A stretch of DNA of 64,000 bases from Climacium dendroides (lineage: Eukaryota > Streptophyta > Bryopsida > Hypnales > Climaciaceae), in contig OX467087.1 in the NCBI GenBank assembly GCA_950106755.1, positions 11,350,047 to 11,414,046 of the forward strand, in the 5' to 3' direction. The notes beneath the pieces are model-generated. The model worked only from the letters and a program-made list of their open reading frames with translations. It did not search any database and was not told the origin of the DNA. Positions 1 to 12,107 of this stretch are shown here, piece by piece (positions within the stretch are counted from its first letter, which is position 1; each line of letters opens with the position of its first letter). The translations under genes were made by a program, and so were the position numbers.

Positions 1-1
1 T

Positions 2-148
2 GAAGATCTTGACGAAGTGCTTCGTGAAGAAATAACCCAGATGATCAACACACTGATCGGTGCAAAAGCTAATCAGCTTGAGATAATTTTTACTGAGAGA
101 ATGGACCAAGTTATATACATGCATTGTGCTGGTTGGCCCACTAACTGA
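2..148 (+). CDS. Partial open frame at window edge, unknown
   Basis: An open frame enters from the left edge and stops at TGA 146-148. It reads as a short acidic, helix-prone tail (about 48 residues) that I do not recognise. It could be the last exon of a gene lying outside the window, or chance. A pyrimidine-rich stretch ending in an AG follows, so it may also belong to the O-methyltransferase remnant just downstream, but no family motif supports that. Confidence 0.2.
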   Translation, partial: EDLDEVLREEITQMINTLIGAKANQLEIIFTERMDQVIYMHCAGWPTN

Positions 149-253
149 ATGATCATATTACATTGATTTCTAGTCCTATACTAATGGTCTCCACTACCTG
201 TACTGCGTTACTGTCATTCCGTTACTAATTAAATCCACTACCGTCTCCGTGCA

Positions 254-535
254 GGGTCATACTCAGATGGACGAACGTTGAATGAAGAAGTCCAAGAACG
301 GAACTTCAACACTTCGAGGCGCTGCCCCCCGACGGCAACGTGTTGCCCGAAGTCATCAACTTTGAAGGAGCGGATCAGATGGCCCTGCAATGTGACATCC
401 ACGTGATGGCCTTCAACGAGTCCGGGGCCCGAGAACGCACCGAAAGCGACTACCGCACGCTGGGCTTGAGTGCAGGGTTCAGAAAAGTCGAGGTCGTCTG
501 CAAAGTGGAATGTTTGCTGTGATTGAGTTTCAAAA
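254..535 (+). pseudogene. O-methyltransferase (COMT-like) C-terminal fragment
   Basis: The open frame ending at TGA 520-522 encodes the C-terminal part of a plant type-I, SAM-dependent O-methyltransferase of the caffeic-acid OMT class, which methylates phenolic hydroxyls. Visible family motifs are an EALPPDG segment, then a D-I-H-V-M helix, then the ESGARERTESDYR stretch (family pattern GG/S-x-ERTE-x-E/D-F/Y), then the final AGF strand. A plausible splice acceptor (tgcag) ends at 253. Upstream of EALPPDG an in-frame TGA (272-274) interrupts a tryptophan-containing motif that recalls the family's HDW segment. At the 3' end the usual VxEF-K tail is present in another frame, just after the TGA. 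Both breaks suggest a decayed gene, although sequencing error is possible. The SAM-binding half is absent, so this is at most a remnant. Confidence 0.5.
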
Positions 536-570
536 GTAATAATTCAAGAAAAACTTGCATTCGATCTTTG

Positions 571-755
571 GATGATGGGGAATTTCATTAAAATGGCCAT
601 ATTCCATGTGCCATTTGCACAGTGTGCCATTCCCACAGTTCAGACCGGGCGATCTGAAATCTATTAGTGTACTAGATTTCAGACCGCCCGGTCTGAACTG
701 TGGGATGTCAAAGTCACAGAATTTTCGCCATTTTAATGAAATTCCCCATGATGGT
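571..755. repeat. Hairpin MITE-like element with nested inverted repeats
   Basis: The outer arms at about 573-597 and 728-755 are near-perfect reverse complements (core AATTTCATTAAAATGGC). Inside them a second pair, 631-663 and 673-705, forms a 33-bp stem with one mismatch and a 9-nt loop. This is the layout of a small non-autonomous foldback/MITE element. A shorter related stretch, with ATTAAAATGGC, occurs near 5,997-6,025. Confidence 0.6.
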
Positions 756-1575
756 TTCAGCACCCGGCTGAATCGTTCATGTGGAAAGTGAGAGATGTCC
801 GTCAAGTACTCAATGATAGAGATTCGTGAGGAGTTTTCCACCGTCTACAGGCTCCGTGCAAAGTTTTGAATCTTATACCTTTCTCATACTCTATTTGCAC
901 TACTTAACAGATATCTCTGGACGCACTTCAAAGCGCCAAAATTGTGATCCGCAACTGCACAAAGCTTTGCAAACCAGGATAAATGCCAATTTCTATAAAT
1001 TGGCGATATTCGCCATAAAATTATGACGTGTATCTTCACAAAGGTCTAATTACAGACCATCAGCATCCCAGCAGTCTCACAAAACATTTGTAGAGAGCTG
1101 TTGCAGCTCTTCTAACCACGAAGTGATTGCACGGAGTTTATCTCAAATGTTCTGAAAACATTTAAAAAGAACTGTCACACTTCCGAGTTTTGGCGCATAC
1201 TGAATTGTGCTATAAAATGCCAACTTTCCCTTTAACCACAGGAATTAGTCAAGTACAACTTGACCCCCGTACAAAATCTCTACCCATTGAATCGTGGAGC
1301 CTCAAGAAAAATTCCCGAACTAATGAAAAAGTCTCAACCAAAAAAAAGCCTCACTTCAAAACACCGTCTCCTTCGAATATCATCGAATCTAATGTCAATA
1401 GCCCTGGTCGAGGGAATACGCTGAAATCAGGGTTGCTTGATTACCAAGCAACAGAATTGTATGTGTCTCACCACTTCTCCGATTTGGTTTGCATTAGGGG
1501 TCAGGAGAAGGGTTGCAGGTGGCCATGGTGCACTACAAAGGCCATTGTAGAGAACATGGGTGCTAGATCCAGTTC
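756..1575. other. Intergenic, no gene recognised
   Basis: The only long open frame (1,190-1,579, plus strand) has no recognisable domain and runs straight into the TTAA flank of the next element. It is treated as unsupported. Confidence 0.4.
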
Positions 1576-1579
1576 TTAA

Positions 1580-2552
1580 CCCCTCACCGCGCAAGGCCTA
1601 ACCATGTCAAAAACAACCTTGCTTTTCGAGTGTTATAAGTCTAAATGTGAGTAATTTATGAAAATCTCAACCGTACAATCTTGTAGTGTGCATGTTGTAG
1701 ATGGCGTAAATAAAATTTGGGGTCATTTGACCGCATAGATTGAAAGATTATAATGTTTTAGTGTTGACAAAAGATGCTGAAATTTTCCTAAAAACATATT
1801 TGGAGGTGAAATTCGATTTCTAAACCTACTCAAATGAAAAAACTTTAAACTACAAAGTGATTTAAAATCAAAAGAAAAACACTTTGGTGGGAAAAAAAAT
1901 CATTCAATTGACTCATTGCGTTTGCAAAATTGTTTTGAAATGTCAAAAAACAGTGAAAAAAGTAGCAAAAAAACACATCTATGGCTGAACCTACCTCTAC
2001 TAAAATGCTTCTCAATCAATCATTACTATTTGGATTGATATGTAATTTTTACCACAAGAACTAGACTAGTGTGTGCAACTTTTCCAAAAAATATTATTGA
2101 AAACAAACCCTGTCTAAAGAAGTTACAAGCTGTTGAAGTTCACTATAATGCAAAAATATTTAGATTTTGAACTTCAAATTGCTCCCAAGCATTCAAAACA
2201 ACTTGGATTGATATGAAATTTTTATCACAATAATTAGAATTTATGTGGAACAAAATCCAAAAAAAAATTATTGAAAAATAACATTTGATGAAAAAGATAC
2301 AAGCCCCCGAAGTTGCAGCCATCTCATTGCAGTGTGGTAAACTCAAATTGAACCTGCGAACTTTGAATGGCTTTCAAAAACTCATTACATCTTGGATAGA
2401 TCTGAAAATTTTACCACAAAAAAAAGACTACTATACGCAACTTTCCCAACTAGTTTTATTAAATTTGGACATTGGATGCAACAATTACAACACTTTGAAG
2501 TTGATTGCTAAACTTTGTGAGGACACTTTTGGTCCCCTTGGGCGGTGAGGGG
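1580..2552. mobile_element. TTAA-flanked piggyBac-like non-autonomous element
   Basis: The element begins CCCCTCACCG and ends CGGTGAGGGG, a perfect 10-bp terminal inverted repeat. It is flanked on both sides by TTAA (1,576-1,579 and 2,553-2,556). A TTAA target duplication with CCC-starting termini is the hallmark of the piggyBac superfamily. The 973-bp interior is AT-rich and contains diverged inverted and direct repeats but no transposase-like frame, so it would depend on an enzyme encoded elsewhere. The subterminal sequence resembles the elements at 18.2, 57.2 and 58.6 kb only loosely. Confidence 0.7.
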
Positions 2553-2556
2553 TTAA

Positions 2557-5376
2557 TGGTTTAAGAAAGTGTTGCTGGCAATGTGTTGTGGTTTTAGGTT
2601 TTAGGGTTTATAGGGTTTAGGTGCAAGGGTGGTAACTCTCTTAGTTTCAGTAGAGGCTACTACTTCTGTCACTTTAACCCAGGAAGGACGTGGCCCGCAT
2701 GACCAAGGTAGTCACCAAAGTACTCCAATTATTAGACCAATAGGTGCTTGCTTTATTTCTACCGTTATTAATGAAGCCATCCACTGGACCTTAGTTTCAC
2801 CTCCACAGTGTCTTAATTTATAGCCTTGCAGGGTTAAGGCGGTTTGCACGCTTACCACCACAAATTGCAAGAAAGAAAACTTTGTACGTAGTACCATAGT
2901 TGCCTATGGAGCTGCTTGCAAAGTTCCATTCCTTTTTGGGTATGTTGTCATCAGTGTATAGTAAGGATTTCTCATTTCTCTCGTGTAGCTCAAACACCGA
3001 AGTTTCGTCCTTTCATATATATACAAAAAATTATTGTGAAAAGGCTCCGATTACCCTTTACCAAGCCTGGGAGCACGGTAAATAGCTAAAGCTGAATTTC
3101 ACAAAGTTCTTCATTTTAACTCTGGAGCGTTGGGATTCATTGGAGAAGTGCAAATCGGTCGAAGAAGTGCAGGAATTTTGGACCACAATGCTCTGAAGCT
3201 GTTCTTCTCGATGGATGAAGTAACCGTAGGATCTGGAGCGTGACCACGCATACGCTTCGAACATGAATTGAATTTTACGAAAATCGTAATGGATTTGGAG
3301 ATCATGAGGCTGGACTGTGAAATCTGGAGCGTTGACCTCGTCGGGCAGGTGGTTAGTTCTGTCAATATAGAGTCATAACAGCCAAGAAAATGCTTCTAAA
3401 AGTGCGGGAAAAATCCCTGTGCGCTGAGCATGAGATGAAAAGGTCTGCAAACAGAATTGAAAGTACTCACACTTATGCAAACCTGAGCAGCTTGCAATGC
3501 ACGAGCCTCCTCGACTTCAGAAAGAACGACTCATTTTTCACGGAGGTGACCAGCCCGCAGACATGCCCGACGCCGATTATTGTAGCATTTTGATGTGCAT
3601 GTGCACACTCGATCACTGATAGTTGGTGAGGACTTCACGCACAAAAGTAGTAAAATATGTGTATACTGCTGACGCTGTGATGACACCAACATGTGGCATC
3701 TTACTGTCCGTATCCTTCATTACTGACAGTACTGCACCAGAGAATGCAGCTAGCGTGCTCTAGCTGTTCTATCTATTTGTAAAGAGGTGCTTAGAATTTT
3801 TTTTATTTACATACTCATGGCCCACCTCGACTACCCCGTTGTCATTTTCAGCCCAGGAATAGTGACCGGAGCACTTCCACTCCTAGCTAAGCTGGACCCC
3901 ATGTAAGTTATGATGTATCTCGTGAACAACAGCATTCCTAGGAGGAGGTACAGACTACGCCACAGACTAGGTTGAACAATGTTATGCTATTTTCAAGTGA
4001 CTTGCGACTGTAAATGATTCGCGTTGTTAATCTGGCTTGCTCCTCGATCATTGCGAAGAGCCAAAAAAAAACAGATTAGAAAATTTGGCTGATTACCTGT
4101 CAGTCACCTCACTCACATGGTCCACTTGACTCGTAACATTGTTAACCAATGCATGGGGCAGTTGGTGTCCACATGGTAAGTTGTGGATTCTCCCTCGACC
4201 CCACTGTCGTGTGCCAAGGGATTCACAAGCTAGAGACCACACTAGTAGCTTGTGGAGCCGATCCTTTGTGCTGACAGATAAGCCATGATGTGTCCATCTA
4301 AAATGATGATGTCAAGAAGTTCCATTTGTGTCATACTATCTATAAACTATATGCTCTTTCGGATCCCTGTCCCATACCACAAAATTGGGCCGAGAGACCT
4401 CCACCTGCATCATCAGATTCCAGATATGCATCATCAGATTCCAGATTTGTGTCATATACTATCTATAGTCAAACTAGGACTAGTATAGATTTTGATTTCC
4501 GGCATGGCGGCCTGAACCGCGCCAAAGTAATGGAGTATCGCAAATTTAACGAGTGATGTTTGGTCCATGAAAAAAGATCGATCACAATATTTGACATAAA
4601 ATCGAAATCACTTGTGTACAGAGTGCCATCACTCAAACCATTGGTAACACACACTCTAGCCTATTGGATTCACCATCACCCTAGGCGGATCTGAAGGAAT
4701 TGACACAAAGAATCTGACAGAATTGAGAAAAGCTTGTCTGGTAAAATGAGTGACTATCACTAAAATAGAGGAAATCTTTAACCCAAACCGTGACGCTCGA
4801 AATCCCAAGGAACCGATTCACAGAATGCACCATCTCTTAAACTCGGGCTAAAACTGCAATGATATGCAGCAGTCAAACTATGGCACTTTCCATCAGCAAG
4901 CAAGAAACTGAACAACTTCATCCAAATTTCAATTCCAATCGTCAAATTATCAACTAACCCCCATAATACAGATCACCAACGCCAGCCCCAAAGTTTCTTG
5001 AACGCAATCCAGTAGAAAAAATTCTCGATCTTGATCGAAAGAGGCAGACAGACAGATTTGAAACCGAACCCCTACGTGAATACGTGATCATGAAAAGAAT
5101 AGTGAATTGAATCAACCGGACGTCGAGCTGGCGCACAGCATTCGATCTTAAGCAGTATCAAAATGGACCCGAATTCAGTACAAACACTGTCAAATCGTAT
5201 GCATGATTCAGCAACTGGAAGAACCAACGAAGAGAAAATTTGGAGATGCATTGATAAACACATCCAGAACTCAAACCACGCATCATTAAGATTAAAGACA
5301 GCCCTGCATTCCTGGAGTACTAGACGTCCAATTGCCTACGAATGTTATGCAGCAGCAGCAGACTAGGATCATTCTA
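2557..5376. other. Intergenic region, no gene recognised
   Basis: There are only short unsupported frames. A 21-bp direct repeat (CATCATCAGATTCCAGAT core) occurs twice at about 4,408-4,449. A related TGTGTCATA-CTATCTATA phrase occurs on either side of it. The GC content is moderate, unlike the later repeat-rich parts. No domain, splice chain or RNA gene could be supported. Confidence 0.4.
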
Positions 5377-7917
5377 CTAGAGCCCGAAATCGTAGAGGAT
5401 TCTCGCTCGACTGAACGTGATATTCTGCCCTGGCGGCTTAGTAGTTTGCACCACAGTCACCATAACATCCTTCACGTCGTCCTTTCCGATCTGCACCAGC
5501 TTGGGTCCGATGGCCACGCGCCACACGCGCTTGGGGTTGAACTTGGCCTGGCCGACGGTCGGTGCGTAGCCGAAAATCCCTGCATACTCTGGACACGCGG
5601 GTCCGTTGGTGGCAACTGCTTGTGGGAAGAATAAATAAGCCTTCCAGCTAGCGCGCGCCGAGATGTTGGAGATGCGGATGCCGGAAATCTCCAGAATCTC
5701 CGTGCCGTTGGTGAGACGGACCTTCGGGCGTTTAAGACGGAACGTGATCGGGGTCAGACCCAGGACTTGAGAAGTTTTGTGCTTGCTCACGTTGCTAATC
5801 AAGGCTTCCATGGCGGATTGGTTGAGTGGGTTGCAGAGGGGGATGGTGTTCTCTTGACCAGGGGGCACGCCGTTTGTCGCCCACGGTGTTGGTATGTCTT
5901 CGTAACTGTACCTGCAGGCGGAGAAAGCGAGGATAGAAACGATCGAATTGTGAGAGGGCCTTTTACGGTGGAAGTTCACTGAACGTCAACTCCGTCAAAA
6001 TGGCAGAATTCCATTAAAATGGCGCGGTGAACCCTCAAGAGAGGAAGGAAGGAATTGATTTTAGGGAGCTGGGAGGGGGGTGGGGGTGGGGGTGGGAATC
6101 ACACTATTGTGGATGCAGAGCAATTTTGCATATTAATATGCATCTGTATAACAAGCTAATGTGTATGTCAAAATGACACATGGAATATAATCGTCAATTT
6201 AACAGAATTGACATTCCACGAAGCTTATTGCAATTATGAGATGACAAAGTCCAAATACCATAGGACTGCATGTCGTGATTGTAAGATTAAAGACCTACAC
6301 CACTGGTTGCTGCACAAGCAAGGAGTCGAACTTTGCTGTAACGGAGTTAGAAGCCAACATAAGAAATTTGACATAAGCCCATGGAAATTAGGTGGTGGTT
6401 GGTACTGACACTTTGAATTCCATGAAAATCGATTAGCGCTTTCCATGCGTTTGTGTCAAATTTCATATGCTGGATGTTATACCTTTAGAAGGCTATACTG
6501 CTTGCATTTGAGTAATTGCAGAAATGATGACCAAAGGGCTAAAGTAATGGTAGCTGCAAAATAAGCCTGCTTAGCTAGTCTCTGCCATGTCAAAGCACTG
6601 AACCGCAGATAGCCGCACAAGAAGCCTACTGGGTCCTGAATTACAAAGAATTAGACCTATGGAATGGAGGAAATTTGAATCCAGGCATGGCTTATAGAAT
6701 ATTGATAGCACTTACGGTCGACATCTGAGAAGTTCGTTACACTCTCAGAAATATACTTCAATGCACCGAGCTTAAAGAAATATACATTCTGGAAAGCATT
6801 AAACTCGGGCGATCGGGCGATGATTGAATGCATTCAATTTCCGTACGTACCTGAGAAGATTCATGTCGAGCGTTTGCTGGACGCTCATCTTCACCAGATT
6901 TGCGTTCTCGTCGTAGAACGTGAACATCGAGTCATTAAACGCTTGGTCCATTGGACTGGTTCTCACCCCCCCCGGCAGCCCTTGCCATAACATCCACATC
7001 CGATCGATATTGCTGTGATGCGCATAAAACACCGGATCAAACCCAGCTCTTCCAAAATTCCCCATATCGTTCAGCTTCGCATTCGGATCCCCCACCCACA
7101 CATGCACAGGCGCATGCGGGGAGACTGTAAACGTCCCAGACCCTAGCCCCCCATAATCCCCAAAGTAGTACGGTAACCCGTAGAACAACCCCGGCGTGGG
7201 CGCCCCAGTCACCAACTGCGAGTATTGCAACCGATCATTCTGCTGTCTCAGAAACGCCGCCGTCTTGTTGTTACACCCCCCACCACGCGTATCCAGGTCA
7301 ACCAAATTCTCAGGAGTGGAGCAGTTGTTGCGGTTGCGGTTCCAGAGGGATGAGCTTCGGTTGTAGTAAATCGCAGGGAAGGAGTTTGGGAGGGGGTCAA
7401 GTTCCTGGGAATTGTCCCACGCCCAGAACGGTAGAGCGAAGCTGTCGTCATCGAGCATGCTGGCGAGGATGCGTTCGTGCCAAAACATAAACATCCGGTG
7501 CCATGGGAGGAAGAACCAGCTGGCGTGAATCTCCAAGGGATTCTCCTGTCCAGGGAAGTGGAGCGCGAAGTCGCAGTACAGACAGTGCATATTCATCTGG
7601 TTGAGTAATGAGCGCGGGTCGGAGTCGGGGAGAGCACGGATCATGGCGTACGCGCGCTCCAGCCGCGAGACTTCGAATGGCGTGAGCAAGTGCACTGGGC
7701 GGCGGATGCGCCATGGCTGGGTGCTAATCGTGTCTAGCTTGAATTCTCGGATGCCTGGGGTGCCTGCGTAAGGGGTGGGCATGCAGCAGCGCTCTATGCT
7801 GTTGCATTGTGTGGGGAGGTCTGCGGCGGGGAAGGGACCTCCGTTTTGCAAGTGTGCTTCGGATGTCCAGACCACGAGGGTCATGGACAGAACTGCCCAA
7901 AGCATGGAACTCCTCAT
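5377..7917 (-). CDS. Secreted polyphenol oxidase (tyrosinase family), two exons
   Basis: This is a type-3 copper enzyme that oxidises o-diphenols, and possibly monophenols, to quinones. Exon 1 is 7,917-6,851 and exon 2 is 5,911-5,377. The intron has GT (6,850) and AG (5,912) ends, and the joined frame gives 533 aa. The start is the ATG at 7,917. The longer frame upstream has no ATG, only a GTG at 7,959. Residues 1-21 form a hydrophobic signal peptide ending in SEA, with no plastid transit peptide, so the enzyme probably enters the secretory pathway. Copper A ligands are H111, H131 and H140, with C115 as the thioether partner (HCLYC, then PWHRM). Copper B ligands are H268, H272 (HAPVH) and H300 or H301 (FYAHHSNIDRMW). 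The middle has the linker ending in IPTPW, and the C-terminal KFDV-like domain is in exon 2. All ligands are present, so it should be active. Secreted PPOs of this form are typical of mosses and liverworts. The substrate is unknown. Confidence 0.92.
6064..6098 (+). other. G-rich tract able to form a G-quadruplex
   Basis: Within the PPO intron the plus strand carries six runs of three or more G separated by 1-4 bases (about 6,066-6,098). The corresponding PPO pre-mRNA is C-rich, so any quadruplex would form on the DNA template strand and not in the transcript. The effect on expression is unknown. Confidence 0.4.
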
Positions 7918-7959
7918 GACTGGCAGGAGTGAGCTAGCGTTTGCTGTCCCGGGATTCAC

Positions 7960-10689
7960 TTGAGCTCAGGATTTTGGTCACAGACCAGCCCCCAAAACGT
8001 GGCGCGTAAGAGCAAGCCCACCAACCAGTTCCCTATCCCTATCCCCTGTATTCATCCAGGAGACCTCCTCCCGGCTGCTCCTTGCTGGGCTGACCCCTCA
8101 GAGAATGCTGAAATTTTTTATTTCCTTGCATGATAAAATTTGCAAATTAATTTATTACATATAGCAATCACAAACCCCAAATTAGTTGAGGGAGATGTAC
8201 TAGGTAATTTAATTAAGCAAAAAATTGAGGGCATTTTTTTTACTTCCACCCCTATAATGACTTGGATCTAGCAAGCAAGGGTGATTGAGCTCTGTAGATC
8301 CCAAAGAAGAAAAAGAAAAAAGAAAAAAAGAAATAAAAAAGAAAAAAAAGAAGGGGGATGAATGTAGCAAAATTAGAGGGGGGGTGAATGGAGGCACGTT
8401 TTTCTAAATAGAATTTTTTAGCAATCTTGGCAATTGAAAATCAAGAATTTTAGATTTAAAAAAAAAGAAAAGATTACTAAGCAAGGATTATTATTTCTAT
8501 AACTTTTCAAAGCAGAACTCCCTAGTTATTCATTGAATTGCACTCAAGTAATATCTATTATGAATCTCGCAATAGAATCTTTGAAATTTTCTCCATACAT
8601 TTTTATACTCAAGAGTTCAAGGTAATGAAAGTTTACCGCTACCCTACGCTCGGGTCAAATTCATTAAAAAATAAATCAAAATATAAATAAATAGGGTATG
8701 AAATGAAATTTTCAGAAATTATAACATGATGTATATGAACATTGTAGAAAATATTAATGAAAATAATATGAAGTCTAAAAAAATAAATTGTAGATAATAC
8801 TATAGTTAAAGTTGAATAAAGCCACCTCAAAGTGTAGAACCCCACTTGTGGTCTCACAAAATTTAGGAAAAGTTGAACTAGTGGCAATGTAGTATAGTTA
8901 AGCTATAGTGCCTTGATAGTCCATGAATAATTCAAAATAAAGTCAAACGAAAATTTATAAATTCTAAAAGTAAATAATGAAGTGGATATTCGACCAAAAA
9001 GAAAACATTTTGTATGGGGTCTTACGAACGTGACCCCAACGTACGGTATCCAGGATCTAGAACAGATTGATTGGGAGGTAAATTGACCTGCGGACCTGAG
9101 ACTATTGTATGGCCGGGATGATCCTAACTTTCCAGGGCAGGCCAGGGCAATCCAAATACCATATGCTAAAAAATTCATAACTAACTGCACAAAGATCTAA
9201 AAACTATGAAACAAATGAAGTCACCAAAAAAATATGAAGATAAAGAGCCTAACATGCAATAACCCCAATCAATTTATGGCTTTTCAAAATCTACTTTACA
9301 ATTTTTTAAATGAATCTTTAATGTGATTTTTTCTCCAAGATTTAATGTATTTGAGGCTCATTTCCAAAAGCCCTCAACACTATGAAAGTCAAGATTGTAA
9401 TGGACACTCTTGTACAAAATCTTGAATAAAAAAATCATAATCAATCATTTTGAAAATTGGATTTTTGATGCTAAAACTAGACTTAAAAAAGACTTTTAAA
9501 TATATATAAACTACTAAGAATAGCAATTTGGTTAAGTTTTATTAACTTCAAAGTATTGTTCACACCAAAATTTGGTGCCTTGGGCACTTAGAGATTAAGA
9601 ACAACTCTATTAAATAAACATGTACCAAATTCCAAATAAAAATAAACATCTTATATTGAGTCAGTTAAAAATGATTGAACCAAATAAGCTTTAAAATCTC
9701 ATGTTTAGTTAAGAACAATTTTATAGAACATCTTATCAAATGAACAAGACTATATATATTATATTATAATATGTTTACACTTCCATTATATTGGCAACAG
9801 ATCCTCTAAAAATTGAGCAATGCATATTGGTGGAAGTTTCTTGAGCTCATAATTAACAAGCATGCACCAAAATAGAAAACAAAAGACTTCGTATTTGTAG
9901 ACGGTGGAGATTTGTACAATCCAACGGAGAAGCCCAATTTGGCCCCAATCCGGCCCTAGATGGGAGTTCGGGCCACCCGAAACCTCGTCCCGATTGCTCC
10001 CTTGGGGCCGGATGGTTTGGTGCCAAAACCATGCCACCTAAGACAACATGTAGGATGAGTTGTAGTTCCATTCGGCCCCAAGTATAAATGCTTTGGGCCA
10101 GATTTGGAGAAATTGAGCACTCCTATTGGTTCAAACTTGAAGAGTTCCGGCCGGCCCTCAATCTAGCCCCAAGTATAAACTGGCCCTAATAAGTGTTTAT
10201 GCATCATGTTTAAGGTACTGTGGTCTTAAAGTGACCATTTACTAGCTGGTCTCCCTCTTTCAAAGGTTTTCATGAATAGAAATATTTTTGGATCATTTTT
10301 TAGAAAAAGAAAAATGGATGCGAAATGTCACACAAGTGGTTTCATATATTTTGAATCATTTTTGAAGTACTTATGAATTTTCAAAAAAATTGTTGTCAAC
10401 ACCTATTTGTGACCCTAGGTCTTCCAAAATCCGACCACTTGCAACTTCTAAAATGATTTTCCCAGTCATTTTTTGCAATCACATCTCTATAATAGTAAGA
10501 TTTTTTTAGGACAGCCCAAAAATAATTTGAGTAGGGAATATATTTAGAAAGTATTTAGTCATATTTTTCCATGTAGGATTTTTTGTAGTCATATTTTTTT
10601 AAAATCACTTTTTTGTAGTTGCCACAAAATTAGGGTTTTGAAACCCTAGCCTCCACTTTTTGTAGCCACTCCTCTTTTTGCCCCTTCTT
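7960..10689. other. Intergenic, AT-rich repeat relics
   Basis: The region just upstream of the PPO start (7,918-8,200) is the likely promoter, but no clear core element could be assigned. A purine-rich tract lies at about 8,306-8,354. The stretch 9,250-9,590 resembles, in diverged form, the interior repeats near 19.4-19.8 kb. It ends in a GTGCCTTGGGCACTTAG phrase like a decayed end of the TTAA family. A GC-richer patch at 9,900-10,180 has only unsupported frames. Confidence 0.4.
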
Positions 10690-11515
10690 CTTTCTTTTGT
10701 GTTCCTTCTTCTTTGTTTTTGTTACTTTTTAAGTTTTGTTTTTTGTTGTTTCTTAAGTTTTTCTTCTTCTTGCTTCTTCTTGCAGGTTTTGCTTCTTCTT
10801 ACTTCTTAGGTTTTGCTTCTTCTTCCTATTTAGGTTTTTCTTCTTCTTCTTTCTTTTTTGTTCTTTCTTCTTTGTTTTTGTTGCTTCTTAAGTTTTGTTT
10901 ATTGTTGCTTCTTAAGTTTTTCTTCTTCTTGCTTCTTCTTACTTCTTCTTACTTCTTAGGTTTTGCTTCTTTTTCTTTGTTTTTGTTGCTTCTTAAGTTT
11001 TGTTTTTTGTTACCTCTTAAGTTTTCTTCTTCTTGCTTCTTTTTACTTGATCTTGCTCCTTCTTACTTCTTGCTTCTTAGGTTTGCTTCTTCTTCCTACT
11101 TAACTTTCGCTTCTTCTTCTTTCTTAAGTTTTGCTTCTTCTTGCCTTTCAACTTTTATTTCTTTTTCCTTCTTAAGTTTTGCTTCTTCTTCTTTCTTAGG
11201 TTTTGCTTCTTCTTGCCTTTCAACTTTTATTTCTTTTTCCTTCTTAAGTTTTGCTTCTTCTTGCTTCTTAAATTTTGCTTTTTAGGTTTTGCTTCTTCTT
11301 CCTCTTAGATTTCTCTTCTTCTTCCTTCTTAAATTTCGTTTCTTTTTCCTTATTAAGTTTTGCTCCTTTTTTCTTCTTAGATTTTGCTTCTTCTTACCTC
11401 CTAACTTTTATTTTTTTCTTCCATCTTAAGTTTTACTTCTTCCATCTTAGATTTTGCTTCTTCTTGTTTTTTAACTTTTGTTTCTTCTTCCATCTTAGGT
11501 TTTTCTTTTTCTGGC
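10690..11515 (+). repeat. CT-rich degenerate minisatellite
   Basis: About 0.8 kb is made of variants of GTTTTGCTTCTTCTT with interspersed CTTCTTAG. It produces long plus-strand frames rich in Phe, Leu and Ser that are compositional artefacts. It lies just upstream of, and may belong to the same element as, the 38-bp satellite at 12.1-12.9 kb. A short run of CAGTCATATTTTG units near 11,522-11,578 links the two. Confidence 0.7.
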
Positions 11516-12107
11516 CTCTTAGTCATATTTTGCAGTCATATTTTGCAGTTATATTTTGCAGTCATATTTTGCAATCATAATGTCACTTAGTTTTTGTTTC
11601 TTTTTTGCTACTTTTTGCTTCTTAGTCTCTCTATCATCATTGTTATTTTTTTTGGTTATTTATAATTTTTGAATATATAATGATTATAATTCTTTTTTTA
11701 TCTTAAACATATTTACATATTTTGTAGTGCTTTAAATCTTTAAATTTTGAATTATATTGTTCATTTATTGAAAACTAACCTTCTTGTTTATACATGTAGG
11801 CATTGGAGATTGAAATGAAGTTATTGAAAGTTACTCGCAATACAAAAGAGGTAACATCTTTACATTTTTGTTGAAATATAGGTTCTACAAGTATGTAGAA
11901 ATATACATATATAAAGAGCCATTGTGATATATTTTGTGTTAGTAACTAATAAATGTTATTGAAAAAAATCACATTATTTCTTGTATTTGACTTTCTAATG
12001 TGATTAATTTTTGCCCATTTAAGAAATCATATGTATTCATTTTTAATTGAATGGATTCTCTTACTTAATTACTAAATTATGTTGATGTATGACTACACAT
12101 AGTTGTC

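Noticed and set aside
1190..1579. 129-codon plus-strand frame
   Set aside because: There is no recognised domain, it has no convincing start, and it ends in the TTAA flank of the adjacent element.
10713..11580. Long plus-strand frames rich in Phe, Leu and Ser
   Set aside because: They are produced by the CT-rich minisatellite. Composition is uniform with no domain structure.
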